From Simmondsia chinensis (Eukaryota; Streptophyta; Magnoliopsida; Caryophyllales; Simmondsiaceae): a DNA stretch of 64,000 nucleotides. Each line of letters opens with the position of its first letter. Within the stretch, counting starts at the first letter, position 1. Of the stretch, positions 1 to 12,400 are shown one piece after another. The notes beneath the pieces are model-generated. The model was not told the origin of the DNA. It saw only the letters and a list, made by a program, of their open reading frames with translations, and did not search any database. The stretch lies in assembly GCA_018398585.1 (NCBI GenBank), contig JAGTTD010000005.1:8921355-8985354 (forward strand). Reading direction: 5' to 3'. The translations under genes were made by a program, and so were the position numbers.

Positions 1-1076
1 TCTCCGGCATGCGGGCTCGTTGGAAAAATAGCCGGAAAAAGGCGGTTGGGAAGGATGGCACGGTAACTGGGTCGGGGGTCATAGTTGGAGAGAAGATTAG
101 GCCGGTTCCTCAAATTGGGTTTGTTAGAGAGGAGCAAATTGGGTCTCTTTCACAAGCCCATCAATCCTTCGGGCCGCTTGGGGAGAGCCCGGGCCAATCT
201 GGGCCCTCGTTTTCTTTGGCCCAGTGCCTTGTAGGCGCTGTGTCACCTTCTGGGCCGGGCGTGGGCCGCCCAGCCTCCTCGGGCAAGGCCCATGTTGGGC
301 CTTCTCGGCCCATTTTGTTTGAAGGGGGTGCTGGCCCCCTTCTACTGCTGCTGCGGGCCCAATTGGGCCCGCCCCTCTTTTTTCATCCTTGTCAAGAGGT
401 GGGAGGCCTCCTGACGTCACTGGAGCAGGCCCAATTGGGCCTGCCCCTTCTCCACCCTTGGGTCGTGTTTCACTTGCAAGGATCACATGCCCTCCTGGTA
501 CTACGCGTGACTCTACGTCTTCGGCTCAGACTGACGTCGCAGCTTCTGACCCGGGTTCAAATGGAGGCCGTCAAGTACCTTCTCCTATGGCTCAACCTCA
601 CTCTGTTGGGGAGGGTGAGCCTTTTCACTACGCTTCTGATCAGGACTCAACTGCCTCATCTGCCGGCTCGATTCCCTGTTCTCAGTTTATCCCAGCTACC
701 TCTGGTGTAGTTGCTCATGAATGGACTACTGTTACTTCCTCCCGTCGATCTCACCGTGCTGAGTGTCGGATGACTTGAGCTACTTCTGTCACATCCGTGG
801 CGAAGTGAGCTTTCTCTTGTTTTTTCTGTTCTTTTTTCTTCATTTTTTGTTTTCTTTTTCTTTTTCTTATCTTTATTTGTAGGAGTTTTTCTCCTTTTTC
901 TTGGGTCTTTTTTGCCTTATTTCTCATCTGTTTGAGTTGCTTTGAGTGTTCTTTTTCTTCGCCTTGTCCTGCCTACATGTAGGCTGATTGGACTTGTTGG
1001 GGGTATGCCCCTGTACTCTTGTACTTTGCTCTTTTTGGTAATAAAAAATAAAAACGTTGACTTACCAAAAAAAAAT
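1..1076 (+). mobile_element. LINE-like retrotransposon, 3' portion, cut by window start
   Basis: The stretch from about 9 to 778 is open in two overlapping frames on the plus strand and encodes a Pro/Gly/Ser-rich tail ending in EWTTVTSSRRSHRAE. It is followed by a T-rich 3' leader, a GGTAATAAAAAATAAAAA segment and a poly(A) tract ending near 1075. That 3' end (short G/T-rich stretch, TAATAAA, TTTACC-like motif, poly(A)) is typical of plant L1-type LINEs. The coding part would then be the end of ORF1 with a frameshift near 310-390, joined directly to the 3' UTR, so ORF2 is missing. That this is ORF1 is inference; no zinc knuckle or reverse transcriptase is visible. Confidence 0.45.
353..444. 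repeat. Two perfect 20-bp palindromes
   Basis: GCGGGCCCAATTGGGCCCGC at 353-372 and GCAGGCCCAATTGGGCCTGC at 425-444 are each perfectly self-complementary. They encode the same peptide (AGPIGPA) in the frame that runs to 778. The surrounding 450 bases are rich in GGCCCA/TGGGCC words. Confidence 0.8.
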
Positions 1077-1620
1077 GCATTATTGGGTATACCGGGTGAA
1101 TTGCCTTGTTAGTGAAGTGGGTGAATTGTATTGTTAAGGAGGGAAGCAAATTGCGTTATTAGGCATACTGAGCGAATTGTCTTGAGAGTGAAGTGGGCGA
1201 ATTGTATTGTTAAGGAAGTAAGCGAATTGCATTATTAGGCATACTGGGCGAATTGTCTTGTTAGTGAAGTGGGCGAATTGTATTGTTAAGGAAGTAAGCG
1301 AATTGCATTATTAGGCATACTGGGGGAATTGTCTTGTTAGTGAAGCGGGTGAATTGTATTGTTAAGGAAGTAGGCGAATTGCGTTGTTAGGCATACTGGG
1401 TGAATTGCCTTGTTAGTAAAGTGGGCGAATTGTACCGTTAAGGAAGTAGGCGAATTGCGTTGTTAGGTATACTGGGTGAATTGCCTTGTTAGTAAAGTGG
1501 GCGAATTGTATTTGTTAAGGAAGTAGGCGACTTGTGTTTTTTTACCCTTACTGGGCGAATTGCACCTACTGGACGAATTGCGTTTTTTTACTCTTACTGG
1601 TGGAATTGTGTTGTTTTAAA
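1077..1620. repeat. Nested minisatellite, 25-bp subunit in a 76-bp higher-order unit
   Basis: Three related subunits alternate: GCGAATTGCATTATTAGGCA plus ACTGG, GCGAATTGTCTTGTTAGTGA plus AGTGG, and GCGAATTGTATTGTTAAGGA plus AGTAA. Together they make a unit of about 76 bp repeated some six times, decaying at both ends. The array begins in mid-unit immediately after the LINE poly(A) tract, which suggests that the LINE inserted into the array. Confidence 0.85.
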
Positions 1621-1689
1621 TTTTTGTCCAAATAGTTATTCGTGTAACTGTTGTTTTAAATTTTTGTTCAAATAGTTGTTCGTGTAACC

Positions 1690-2065
1690 AGCTTGCCCAT
1701 ATACAGTAGCAAGCTGCTCAATTATAAGTTACCAAAAGCTATATCCCTAGCAAGTAGAAAATACTCAATTTTTCAGAACAAGTTCAAGCACAAGATCACG
1801 ACATTTGGAATTAAAGCACATTAATGTATGCGGTTTAGCTCTAGACTTTTCTCTTGGTGGCTCCCTATATTATGTGATATTCATTGAAGAATTCAGCAGA
1901 AAGGTAGAAGTGTACTTCTAGAAGCATAAACCAAAGGTGTTTGAAGCATTTAAGAAGTGGAAGTCCACAATAATGAAGGAATCAGACTCCAAGCTAAACT
2001 GCCTAAGATCCGACAATGGTGGCGAATATATCAATAAAGGCTTCAAAGAGCGACATGCCCTGATA
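1690..2065 (+). pseudogene. Copia integrase core fragment
   Basis: Conceptual translation gives LELKHINVCG, a YYVIFIEEFSRKVEVYF block, and KLNCLRSDNGGEYINKGFKE. These match the Ty1/copia integrase core, including the first catalytic Asp region (here degraded to N in HINV) and the DNGGEY motif carrying the second acidic residue. A stop replaces a residue after VYF. No gag, reverse transcriptase or LTR adjoins it, so it is an orphan fragment. Confidence 0.75.
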
Positions 2066-3439
2066 CCCAACAAACATAGGGGTCTATATGACGTGTAAAT
2101 CTAATCTTAAATCAATCAAAGACCACAAGCAAAATAATAGGAAATTTTCAAAAATAAGCCTTACAACAAGGGGAAGGAAAATAGAAGATACATTCTAAAG
2201 GCAAGCAAGGTAGCTAAACATCCAAAACCATCAATGCCAAAAGTTTTAGAATCTTAACAACTATAAGAGAGTTTGACATAACAAATTTATCCAAGCCACA
2301 AAGCATAGAAAGTTTCCCATTCCAATGACACGATGGCTAAGGTCGTTGATCTCCAAACACGTCGCCTTGTCAAAGAATGATAAAATCAAGGTGAGCATAA
2401 AGTCCAGCAAGTGAAAAATCTGCCAACAAAAAAACAAGGATCAAGCATTCTTAGAAAGACATATGGCACATTTTGAAAGGCATGTAGCTCCCAAAAAAAT
2501 ATTGTGAAAAAACTTAAGAATACATCAATTGAACATCAGGCCTTAAGTCCTTAGGTTGTGGCTGCATATAATCCTTACAATTGCGCTCGAAATTAGCTAT
2601 CATAATTGGGTCCCTGGCCAACTATGGATTATGAGGAATGTTCCAAACAACGCATTATTAAAAATGGTATAATACCTCATCACATGCTCAAAGATGCCTT
2701 TCTTTGTCATCATAGGGCACAACCCACTAAACAAAACATAAAAAAGATACAAAATGCATTGCAAATTTGCATATCATAAAGTATAAATCAAATCATATCT
2801 TTGAAGTAAATCAAATCATATCTCTGAAGTACCATAAATCATAGTAATATCAAATAACAAATGTTAAGCTCGATATCCATAAACTTAGATAAACATGCTT
2901 GATCCCTTTTTTTAATTTTCAACACATGGAGGGCTAAAGATGCCAATATGTGGTGTATAAAAAGCAAGTCTTTTAAAGAAATTTTGAGAAAATCATGAAA
3001 TTCTTAGCTATAAATAAATAGACTAAAAACACTTCAAGGTTTTTATCCAAAAGGGAAAAAGAGCTAATGGATGAGTTACTTAAATAAAGCTCCGATGAGC
3101 TTCAAAAAATTATAAATTTAGGCTTCTTGGACTTTAGCTCTTTTCTCTCTCCGCTCTCAATATCGCTTGCTTTAAATGGAGGAAATGTGAAATGTGGTTC
3201 ATAGGATTTGGCTGGGGTGCTATTTATAGAAAAGGGCACTGCACCTCACTCCATCGAGACTTATTCCAAAGTATGTTGGGGACCTTTCTAATCAGGGGTG
3301 GCCGAAGTCTGCTTGCCTTTTATCTCATATGCTAGTTGTCTTGCAGTTCTTCATATACGTACGGAATCCTTGATTTGGGCTACCAATGGGGATCCTCTCT
3401 TGTCCTTAATTAGACATTCCTTGGTCAGCCTTGTGTTTT
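2066..3439. other. AT-rich stretch without a recognisable gene
   Basis: No open frame of note and no recognised domain. A TATA-like CTATAAATAG lies on the minus strand at 3220-3229, followed leftward by a purine-rich leader, which would suit an LTR or a dead promoter. It could be the 3' LTR region of the gypsy fragment to its right; this could not be shown. Confidence 0.4.
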
Positions 3440-4471
3440 TCTATCACTCCCAGCCTAACCATCCCCGTTGAATTCATCACATCTTCCGTTGAGATATACT
3501 TATTAACTTTTCCCCACAACTCATCGGTGGTCTCAAGTTGGATTTTTTGCCAACGTGGACTTGAAATTTGAATTTTTCAAGCCATTTATGAAAGCACTTA
3601 TTGTAGTCTCATCCATTAGGTGTGGGATATCAATCATTTCTTGGGTGAATCTTCTCATAAAATCTCACAGGGACTTTAACTGTATCAGTTGAGCGACAAT
3701 CTTCTTCCTCCAATTATTACTCACAAAATGGCTAGTAAAACACTCAACTAATTGAGCAAAGTTGTTTATTGATCCCATAGGGTGTGATGAAAACCACGAC
3801 GGCGCCGCCCCTTCAGCGTAGCCGGGGAGCATTTACACTATACCTCTCATGAGACTTTTTGTATATACATCCAGGATTATCTCGATATGTGATCTTCTGG
3901 GTCCTGAGTTCCATTAAAGACCTTTACTTTTTCCACTAAAGATGACAGGATCCTTAAAGAAAATGATGATTACATTTCAGGTACCTCAAATATTGAAGGA
4001 ACAATTGCTTTTGTCCGGGGGTGGGGTCTCATTTCTCGGTGGTTTACTTGCTTAAGATTTGCGCTTGCTCATGGATTTCGCTTCTAGACAACTAGAGTCC
4101 ATGTAAAATCCTGTTTTTATTTTCTTGTGAGAAATTGATTTGGTTTTCACAGGCCTATGAGGACTCGCACCTTTTGGATGCCGAGGCCCTACTGTACTTG
4201 CTGCCTCATTTCTTTCTTAAGCAATCTCTATTGACTTCTCGCCTTTTGAATCTCAAGGTAATTCTTGCTTTTTCTCTGACATTTGGGCCATCAAACGATG
4301 TAAGGTAGTTTGAATATTCTGAATTTGGCTTTTTAGGATGTGTTTTGTTTCATGTAGTTTGATGGAAGATCCAGTAACTACAATGATCCCCGCCATGGGG
4401 TTGATTCTTCCCACAGAAGATGTTAAAAATGCTTTCAATGTTTCTGGTGGGGTAGAATGAGCTAAACTCAA
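3440..4471 (-). pseudogene. Tat-type Ty3/gypsy gag fragment
   Basis: Reading leftward, the minus strand encodes a gag N-terminus (SSVGRINPMAG region, 4253-4471) and, from about 3930 to 3440, a capsid-like segment with recognisable pieces such as PSWFSSHPMGSI, CFTSHFVSNN and FTQEMIDIPHLMDE. The same gag family occurs intact on the plus strand at 60449-60907 (FTHHFVSNK, FTREMIDIPGRADE). Several stops and frame changes are present. A TATA-like CTATAAATAAG lies just upstream on the minus strand at about 4507-4517. No pol follows, so the element is deleted. Confidence 0.65.
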
Positions 4472-5138
4472 GCTCTTCTATGACAGAATCATTATAGCCT
4501 CCTTCTCTTATTTATAGAGTCTTTTTCCCAAGGGGGTGTACCATGGTACAAGTTATGGAAAAAACTTGCCCTATTATCAACATATTTGTCATTTCATGTG
4601 CATACAGTAATCTACCATAAAGAACAATCGTTGAATTCTAAAGGACCGTTGAATTCTAAAGGACCATTGAATTTTGAGTTTAGGGGAAAAATCACACACC
4701 AGGAAGTGGTTTTTCTTTTTTTCGTTATTTGGGCTGTGTTCTCTTACGAAAAGGTTTTTCGACGGAAAACCTACTCCTTCAAATAGGGGAAAATGAATTC
4801 CCTTTCAAAATGGAGGAAGTCATCATTCCGAGTGATCCAATGAAGTTCGAAGGTATGGATCGGTCCAAATATGGATTGGAAATAAACTTGGCGGAATCTT
4901 AATCGCTAGAGGCAATAATGTGGGACAAGAACTGAAGAAGAAAGATCAGTCAACTCCAAATCCTTGAGTGAATTTTGTGGTTCCATTTTATTTTCATTCC
5001 TGACTTGTATTTTATATTTGAAACATCTTTACTAATTCACTCTATGGTGATAATTATAATTAGGAAATAATGTTTACATCAAACTAAGTACCAAAAGATT
5101 ATTTATAAATTATATTCTTTTTTAAAAAATATTTTTTA
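4472..5138. other. Gag upstream region and unassigned AT-rich DNA
   Basis: Contains the TATA-like box serving the gag fragment to the left, probably part of an LTR, and a short local duplication (TTGAATTCTAAAGGACC at about 4632-4664). I see no gene. Confidence 0.4.
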
Positions 5139-5685
5139 GGAAAATTATTTCTTACGTACCACCATTTGTCACTTAGGTACCATAACATTTCAATACATAC
5201 AATGGGATGCCTTGAAATTTAAACATTTTATCACTTGGGTACCTTGAAGTTTTTAAATTTTATTAATCAGGTGCCTTTGTTGAAATTCGATAAATTTTTG
5301 ATAAACAATGCTAAAATAGAACATGATTCCGACAATATATGAGTATTCTTATTAGAATTTGATTGATTATTACTAAAAAAAATGCTAACATGGCATATGA
5401 TTTTGATCATTTTTAGGTAGTTTACAACAATATACAATGAACTTTTATCATAATTTGTTGAAAATATTGACATGTTTTGTAAATATTATCATGATTATGT
5501 ATTATATCGGCACTTTTATATTTGGTTAAATTCTTACAAAAATTAATAAAATTTTGATATGGAACCTAAATGATAAAATATTCGAGTTCGGGGTACCTTA
5601 ATGTATATATTAAATAATTTAAATGTCAGGATAGGTGATAAATGCTCAAACTTCAGGTATCTTAATAATAATTTTACAACTACAC
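5139..5685. mobile_element. MITE-like element with imperfect terminal inverted repeats
   Basis: The left end (AAATTATTTCTTACGTACC then CATTTGTCACTTAGG) and the reverse complement of the right end (AAATTATTATTAAGATACC then CATTTATCACCTA) match over about 45 bp with gaps. The interior is AT-rich and non-coding. No clear target duplication was found, so the class is unknown. Confidence 0.4.
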
Positions 5686-6189
5686 AAAGTCTAGATAATT
5701 TCAAATATATTGTATTGTTACTTATATTGTCCTATGACAAGGTATAAGATGATTAGTAGAAGATAATTCCTTTAAAACAAACAAAGAATATCGCAATGAG
5801 AGAACATGTTTTCCATTGAAACAAACAACGAAAAAACTCAACGGGAATTGCCTTTTCTATGAAAAATCTTTTCCAAAGGAAATTGCTTTCTGAGGGAAGA
5901 GTATTTCCCTCGAAACAAATGGAGCCTTAATATATTCATGAGATTGGTAAGCCTAGAGTTATTCCCTAAACTCCTCTATCAATTGATTGTCATCTGAATT
6001 TGTTTTCTTTCTGTTTAGTTTTAGCTAACTAAAACTACTTTCAACTAGACAAGACTCATAATCGCTTCAAAATAATTTGACTTCTATTAAATATTGCTTC
6101 CCTCTTGATGTAACCCCCGTATACCCATTTTTTATGAACTCATACCCTTATGAGTGTGTTGTTTTACACAATTACTAAAACCACATCAA
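5686..6189. other. AT-rich stretch without a gene
   Basis: AT-rich DNA with no significant ORF, RNA or terminal repeat. Phrases such as GAAACAAACAACG occur twice, but no element boundaries could be set. Confidence 0.4.
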
Positions 6190-7060
6190 CATCTTTTTAT
6201 GAAGTTGTAACATTCATAATATTCATACTTGAACCAAAAATGAGCATATCATCAATATATATCCAAAGGATCACACAATTGTTCTCATCACATTTAGAAT
6301 ATAGATGTGCAATGTCATTATTAGTACAAAATTCATGCTTGATCAGTGTGTTTAAGAGTTGGCTTAAGACAATACAGACATTTACTAGTTTACAAACTTT
6401 ATATTTAATTCCTAGAACTTTAGAACTCTTCTCGTTCCATGTAAATTTCTTTCTTAAGGTTGCCATTCAAAGTTACATTTTTGACATTTATTTGATAGAC
6501 TACTAGCTTATGAATATACTGAAGGGTAGTCAATGATCTAATTAGTAACTCTTGTCATGGGTATATACGTGCCAAAGGAATCAATAACATGTGGTAGTTG
6601 TAGGCGTGTAACATTTAGCTACTAGCCTAGCATTAGGGTTATAAATTGGCACATTTATTCTCAATTTATTATTAAAAGCCAATTTGGTCTTAAGTAAGAT
6701 CGAAGTAATGTTACTCATTATATAGTTCAATTCACTAATGATAGATTTTTTTATTTTTTTTTTTAATAAAGGTGCATCAATGGATTTCGTGGACACTTCA
6801 TATACTTAAGGATCTTCCTTTACCATGAATGCAGTTACATTGTATTCATCAAAATCAATATGTTCAAACATAAATGAAGAAGTACAAACAGTTAAGGATC
6901 TTCCTTTACTATTAATCTTGTCTTAAACTTATCTTTGAAGCCAGTAATCTTCAATTTGTTTTGAATACCCATTTTTCCACCAATTGGTTTGCACCCTTTA
7001 AGAATGCCTAACAATTCTCTTGTGTATTTGTTGAGGATTGACTCTAGTCTATTGGTAGTG
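6190..7060 (-). pseudogene. Copia reverse transcriptase fragment
   Basis: The minus strand at 6197-6466 encodes KVCKLVN, then a degenerate stretch, then HLYSKCDENN and VILWIYIDDMLIFGS. YIDD is the reverse transcriptase active-site box, with the usual copia wording (YVDDMLI). Further right, NARLVAK near 6650 corresponds to the KARLVAKG motif and SIISELNYIMSNNTW-like text near 6720 to the SELNSI/NNTWELV region. Many frameshifts and stops break the frame. No LTRs are visible nearby. Confidence 0.7.
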
Positions 7061-8495
7061 ATTTCTTTACAAAATTGAAATGAACAGAGTTTACGATCTC
7101 CTCATAAGTTTTGTGGGCTCTTTCTAACATATAAATGTACAAAATTTTCCTTTTTTTTTTATTATATCAACTGCTTTTAATCTCAAATACTCTTCCATTT
7201 CAATTATGTTGCATTTAAACTCAGGGTGCAGTCAAGCTATGGTATGTCATGCACCACTACCAGGGCAAAGTATTATCACTAATTGGACCAACATAATTCA
7301 CATTATCCTTTTTTTTTAAAGTCCAAATAACATATCCTGCATAACAAGTTCTTGCAAACTAATCATCATTGTTTTAATGACAATACCCCCACATTTAGCT
7401 AACTCACGGCGTCTAGCATTGTGAGTTCACCTCAATAATTGAAGTGGCTCGGTGTGTGTAGAGGACAACAAAACTCAAACAAATACAGTATTTTAGTTCT
7501 ACATATGTGGGGATATAATTTCAAATCAAAATGCAAAAAATTTGCCCACCTGAAATTTGGCAACAATTATCCTAATTATATCATGCATGCTAAAAAACAT
7601 ATCACATGAATATAAATATTAAAGTACAAGTCACCAAAAAATATGTCTACACAATTTAGACAATGTTCCACTGTCATCGTTCAAAAGCATTAGCCCAAAC
7701 TATTTTAGTACCAAACAAATGTTGTTTTATTTGTTATTATTATATTCTAAATTTGTTTAATTGGACCTAATATATTTTCCTCTTAAAAGGAGTTTATCAT
7801 TTAAAGGTGCTCTAACAGGCCAAGAGATGTAAATGGGCCATGCAATGGTCTTTTCTTTTCTTTTCTTTTCTTTTTTTTTTCCTTTTTTTTCTTTTTTTTT
7901 TAATTAAAAGGTCCATGTATCTTATATGAGTCTAGGGTTCCTCCCACCCTCTACAAGACCTCACAGACTTATTCTCTTTCCCAATCGGCCCCGCCGTCAC
8001 ACTTGGCGGTAGAACCTTTGTGGTGCGAACAAAGGTCGGCCACTACCATATTCAGGCTACCAAGCCACCATACTCTCGAGATCCTCGGCCAATCAATGTG
8101 CCGATGCAGCGACCACAAAATACCGGCGAAGCATCGGAGCCGCCGCCGCCATCAGTGAACCACCAACAACTCACCAGACACAAACAAGTGGCATATTTAT
8201 CATAGCGAGTTACATGATTCCACCGTATTATATTATATTTTAAGAGACGACCGCTATGAAACTACAGGGGCGACGCACCGCTATTCTCAGCCGGGGCATG
8301 CATTCCAGTGCACATTGTACTCTTCTAGTCATTGTGCTTTTACAGAATCACCACAATAAATTTAACTCTTCTTTTTGTTCCTTCAAATTAAATTTAGTCG
8401 CACAATTGGGTTTTAGTTACTAATCACGAGCAACTTTGGAATGTCAAGAGTGGAAGCCTTATTGCCATAATTGATTATAAAATCGTCTTTTAGAT
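7061..8495. other. Non-coding stretch with a pyrimidine tract
   Basis: AT-rich, with a TCTTTT-rich low-complexity tract at about 7850-7905. A short GC-rich island at about 7980-8290 carries a 61-codon ORF (8020-8205) with no recognisable domain and no supporting signals. I see no gene. Confidence 0.4.
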
Positions 8496-8883
8496 TGTTA
8501 GAAAAATTGACTAATAACAGTAAAATACTGTAAAAATTATTGCGAGAATACTGAAATACTGTAGTAAAAAATGCTAGAATTGCAAAAATTCAGAAATAAT
8601 TATCAAACATAGCAATCAAACATTTGTTAGGAAATTGACCAATTTTCAAGCATAGCAACGAAAATTGCAACTAGGAGAGAGCAACTAGAAAGAACTTACA
8701 GAAAACAATGATATCGCGCCGTGGTAAAGGCCACTGTCCTAAAAGACGATTCACTGATGCTCCGATGCACACAATATAATAGGCGACTGTCCTCCAGGAC
8801 TAACACGATCTGACTCTTAACTTGCACTCGTTAATTGTCGGGTAGGAGTGTCTTGAACTTTGCCCAAATTTTAGGAGAAAGAA

Positions 8884-8922
<39 letters not shown>

Positions 8923-9265
8923 AAGTGTATATCTTTGTTCGTTATAGCTAATGACATATATATAGCATAGAAAACGAAAACAAGCATTAAAAAAATGGGT
9001 GCAATGAATTTCAACGGCTATAAACGGTAACAGGCATTAAGTCATTGGCTGTAATGAATTCCAACGGCTATAACCGACGTAATAAATTGCAACAGCTATA
9101 TTCTTAATAAATTCCCAACGGTCATAATTTTAATGACCCTAAACGGCTAGTAACGGTATCTGAAAAATAAATATACCCATTAAGAAAAGGATCACCCACA
9201 CTATTTTTTCAATATGGGATACACTTACAAAAAACTAAATATTAGCTTGTATCATTTTTCCAACA
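8496..9265 (-). mobile_element. Copia LTR (solo or orphan), same family as the 18.8-kb LTR
   Basis: On the minus strand it starts TGTTGGAAAAATGATACAAG, identical to the start of the LTR at 18841. It shares downstream blocks with it: GGGCAAAG, CTCCTACC, ACGAGTGCA, CTTTTAGGACAGTGG and an ACTGTA/TACAGT-rich tail. It contains a (GA)n tract at about 8890-8919. The outer end at 9265 is clear; the inner end near 8496 is a best guess because no 5-bp target duplication is visible, so it may be truncated. Confidence 0.7.
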
Positions 9266-9408
9266 CAGTTGACACAAATACTAGAGAACAAAGCCGTATA
9301 AGGTCTTCATTTCTGCAAGCGATCATGAGTATTAAGCTTGTTAAAAATGAGAGACCACAAGAACAAAAAAAACTCTAATTTTAAATGGAACCCTGTCTTT
9401 CCTAGAAA

Positions 9409-12400
9409 TAGAGTTGGCCACGGGCCGGGCGGGCCCGGGTTGGCCCGTTTTTCGCCAGCTTTAAAAAAAAGCAAAATTTAAATAATATAAAGTCATTTTG
9501 TACTAAAATGATTATAATTCATTGATAAATAATATGAGATATAAATACGTTTTATCCCAAGTACTAATAGTGCTAAATATACGTAATAAAATAAAATATA
9601 TAATAAGTAATAGTAAATAATGATAAATAAATAACGTAACAAGTACAAATACAACGCAGTTGGAGCCTAATATTTAAAAGTACAAATTTGTTTATAAAAA
9701 AACACAAAGTAAATAATTGACATACAAAAGTATTGATATCAGTCGCATGGGGGGTTGCTGTGCCATCGTTTGACGTATCAGTGGTACGGTCATCTTCTTC
9801 ATCGCTCGATGAATCCAGCCTCATTTTCTAGTGCTCCCTTGCCTCAGCTAGCAGCCAATCCTTCAAGCACACCGACATCTCCAAGCTTGACGGTGATAGC
9901 TTCGCCCTCTTTGTTCCAAGCAACCTGCCACCAAGACTAAAAGCACACTCCGATGCTACTGAAGACACCGGACAACTTAGTATATCATGTGCCATGGTGG
10001 AAAGCACGAGATACTGGGCTTGATTTGTGTGCCACCATTGTAAAAGCTCAAAATGCCAAAATGCGGGTTGGCCGGAGTCGCGAAAATATGGAGCAACGTT
10101 GTTCGCAAATAATAATCCAACTCGTCACACGACGTGGGGGCTACTGTGGGCGTAAATTGCTCCAACAGCTTCATCAAATATAACGTGTGTGAACTGCTTC
10201 CACTAGATATGGAAGATCCTACTGTAGTAGTACTAGGCTGTGGATTATTGGACGCTAATTTTCGGGAATAGTGGAAAAATAAACTGTGCAAGTCGTTATC
10301 TACTTCGGCAATGAAAGTGTCGATATTGAGACTAAGATACAAATATTTGAAAAAATATTGACAAAACAAGTTTAAACCCCGCGTTTACAACGAGGATCTA
10401 AAATAGTTGCTAAGCAGTATGTAAGGGGTAGTTCAGAATAATATTTAGCAAACTTTTATTTCATTGCTTTAATCGATTCGAACAAAATGGGGTTGGATTC
10501 ATTACCGCCATCCAATTTACAATATCAAGCAATCTTGATATTGTTTGAGGTATGGTCGGATAGTAGCAACCCAAAAAAAATATCGTGGCCTCTTTAAACA
10601 TGTAGACAAATTTACAATTTTCATTGATTGTCTCCCATTATACATTGTTCAGGGTGTAATCGCTCCATTTTGAAAGATTTTCCTGTGCAAATTCCATCAG
10701 AACTTCTTTATATGGTAGAATGCGCTCTAACATTTTTACTGTAGACGACCACCTAGTTTGGGAGTCTAGTTTGAATTGTTTATATTCTATGCCATGCAAC
10801 CTACATAAATTTATAAATCTTCTTTTTCTAGTGCCGGATGATTTAATAGATATTATTATGAATCTAAAAGTGTTAAGGGATCCGTTTACTAGCTCTAAAC
10901 TATCCATTACCATTAAATGCAAAATGTGACAAATGCAACGAAGATGGAAACACTTCCCACCTAACATTGGTCTCATGTGCCTAATTAAATGTGTAACAGA
11001 TGCAGCGTTACTGGTAGCATTGTCGAACGTAATACTGAAGATGTGACGCTCTATGCCCCAGTCGCGGACTGCCGACATAATCGCACCCGTAATTATCTCG
11101 GCAGTGTGGGGGTAATCTAAATAAACAAAATGAATTATTCTCTTTTGGAGGGAGTAGGAGTCATCAATCCAGTGTGCCGTTATGCACATATAAGGCACAC
11201 CGGGTTTCGACTTCCATGTATCCGACGTCAACGAGAACATGCTCGTGTTCATCGCAAAAAGTGTTAATATCTCATCTTTCATCCTGTGGTACTCCGTAAA
11301 AGCGTCCCGCTTTACGGTGTTCCGAGGAACCCTCACAATGGCGGGGTTCACCCATTTTTGGAGGTAGTCGACGAAATATTGGTCTTCGCCGGCATTGAAA
11401 GGCCTTTCACCCAAAATTATATATCTAGCTAACCCCTTTCGGTTGCCCTCTTGAGAGAACCTAAAATTAGTAAGTGCACCGGTCACTTGCTGTACTAGAC
11501 GTTGTTGGCTCTTATCTGGGCATTGCTCGGGGTGGCACCTAAGTATATGTCTGCTTAATGTGCCTCTCCCACTGCCATGTTGATGGCTAAAGGATCTAGG
11601 TGGATCACATAATTTACAAGTTGCTTTATTAGTTGTCCTATTAAGGGTAAAGTGATTCCATACCCCGCTAGTTGTACGCCTACTAGTACTAGTACTACTT
11701 TCAGGCTGGACGTCGGTGGTGGGCATGGGTTCCTCATCAATTTGTGAGTCTCCACCCCCACCACCCGACTCATGATAATCTTGTTGTTGTTCAAAGTCCC
11801 AATTTATGCTATCATCAGTGTATGGGGTGATGGGCCCGGTAGTATAAAAGCTTATTCTTCCGTATTAAGTTCGATAATTCTACTCCTTTTAGGGATTCTG
11901 GGTGGCCGAGAAGAGCTAGAACTAGCACGACCGGCTCCAGAGGATGATGAAGAGTTGTGTGCCATATTAGTATAAGTGATTAATATTTATAAAATGCAAG
12001 TAGTAATACAAATTAAATAGCTAAAAATACGAACCAAATAAAATTGCGATACTAAAATTACCGAAAAGAAAGAACAATGAAATTCGAACTTCAGGCAAAC
12101 ACTTTATGAACTTTGAAACTTAGAGCACAATATTACAGTTAGCAAAGTTGAAGAAGATGGAGTTGATGAATATATAGAGAGAGAAGAGAGGATTGAAGAT
12201 TTGGTGAGGAAATAGGTTGCGGAAGATTAGGTATTTATAGAAAAAAATATATAAATTTTTTTTTTAATTAGGAGGAGGGAGAGCAATGGCTCTCCCCCTC
12301 CAAACGGGCCCGCCCCGGCCCGGCCCGTTTATAGGAAAAAAATATAAATTTTTTTTAATTAGGAGGAGAGGAAGCAATGGCTCTCCCCCTCCAAACGGGC

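Noticed and set aside
1077..1620. CRISPR-like array
   Set aside because: The units are contiguous with no unique spacers and the context is a plant nuclear genome.
8020..8205. 61-codon plus-strand frame in a GC-rich island
   Set aside because: Short, no domain, no promoter or splice partner seen.
9266..9408. Continuation of the copia element between the LTR and the hAT insertion
   Set aside because: No primer site or polypurine tract adjoins 9265 and no coding motif follows.
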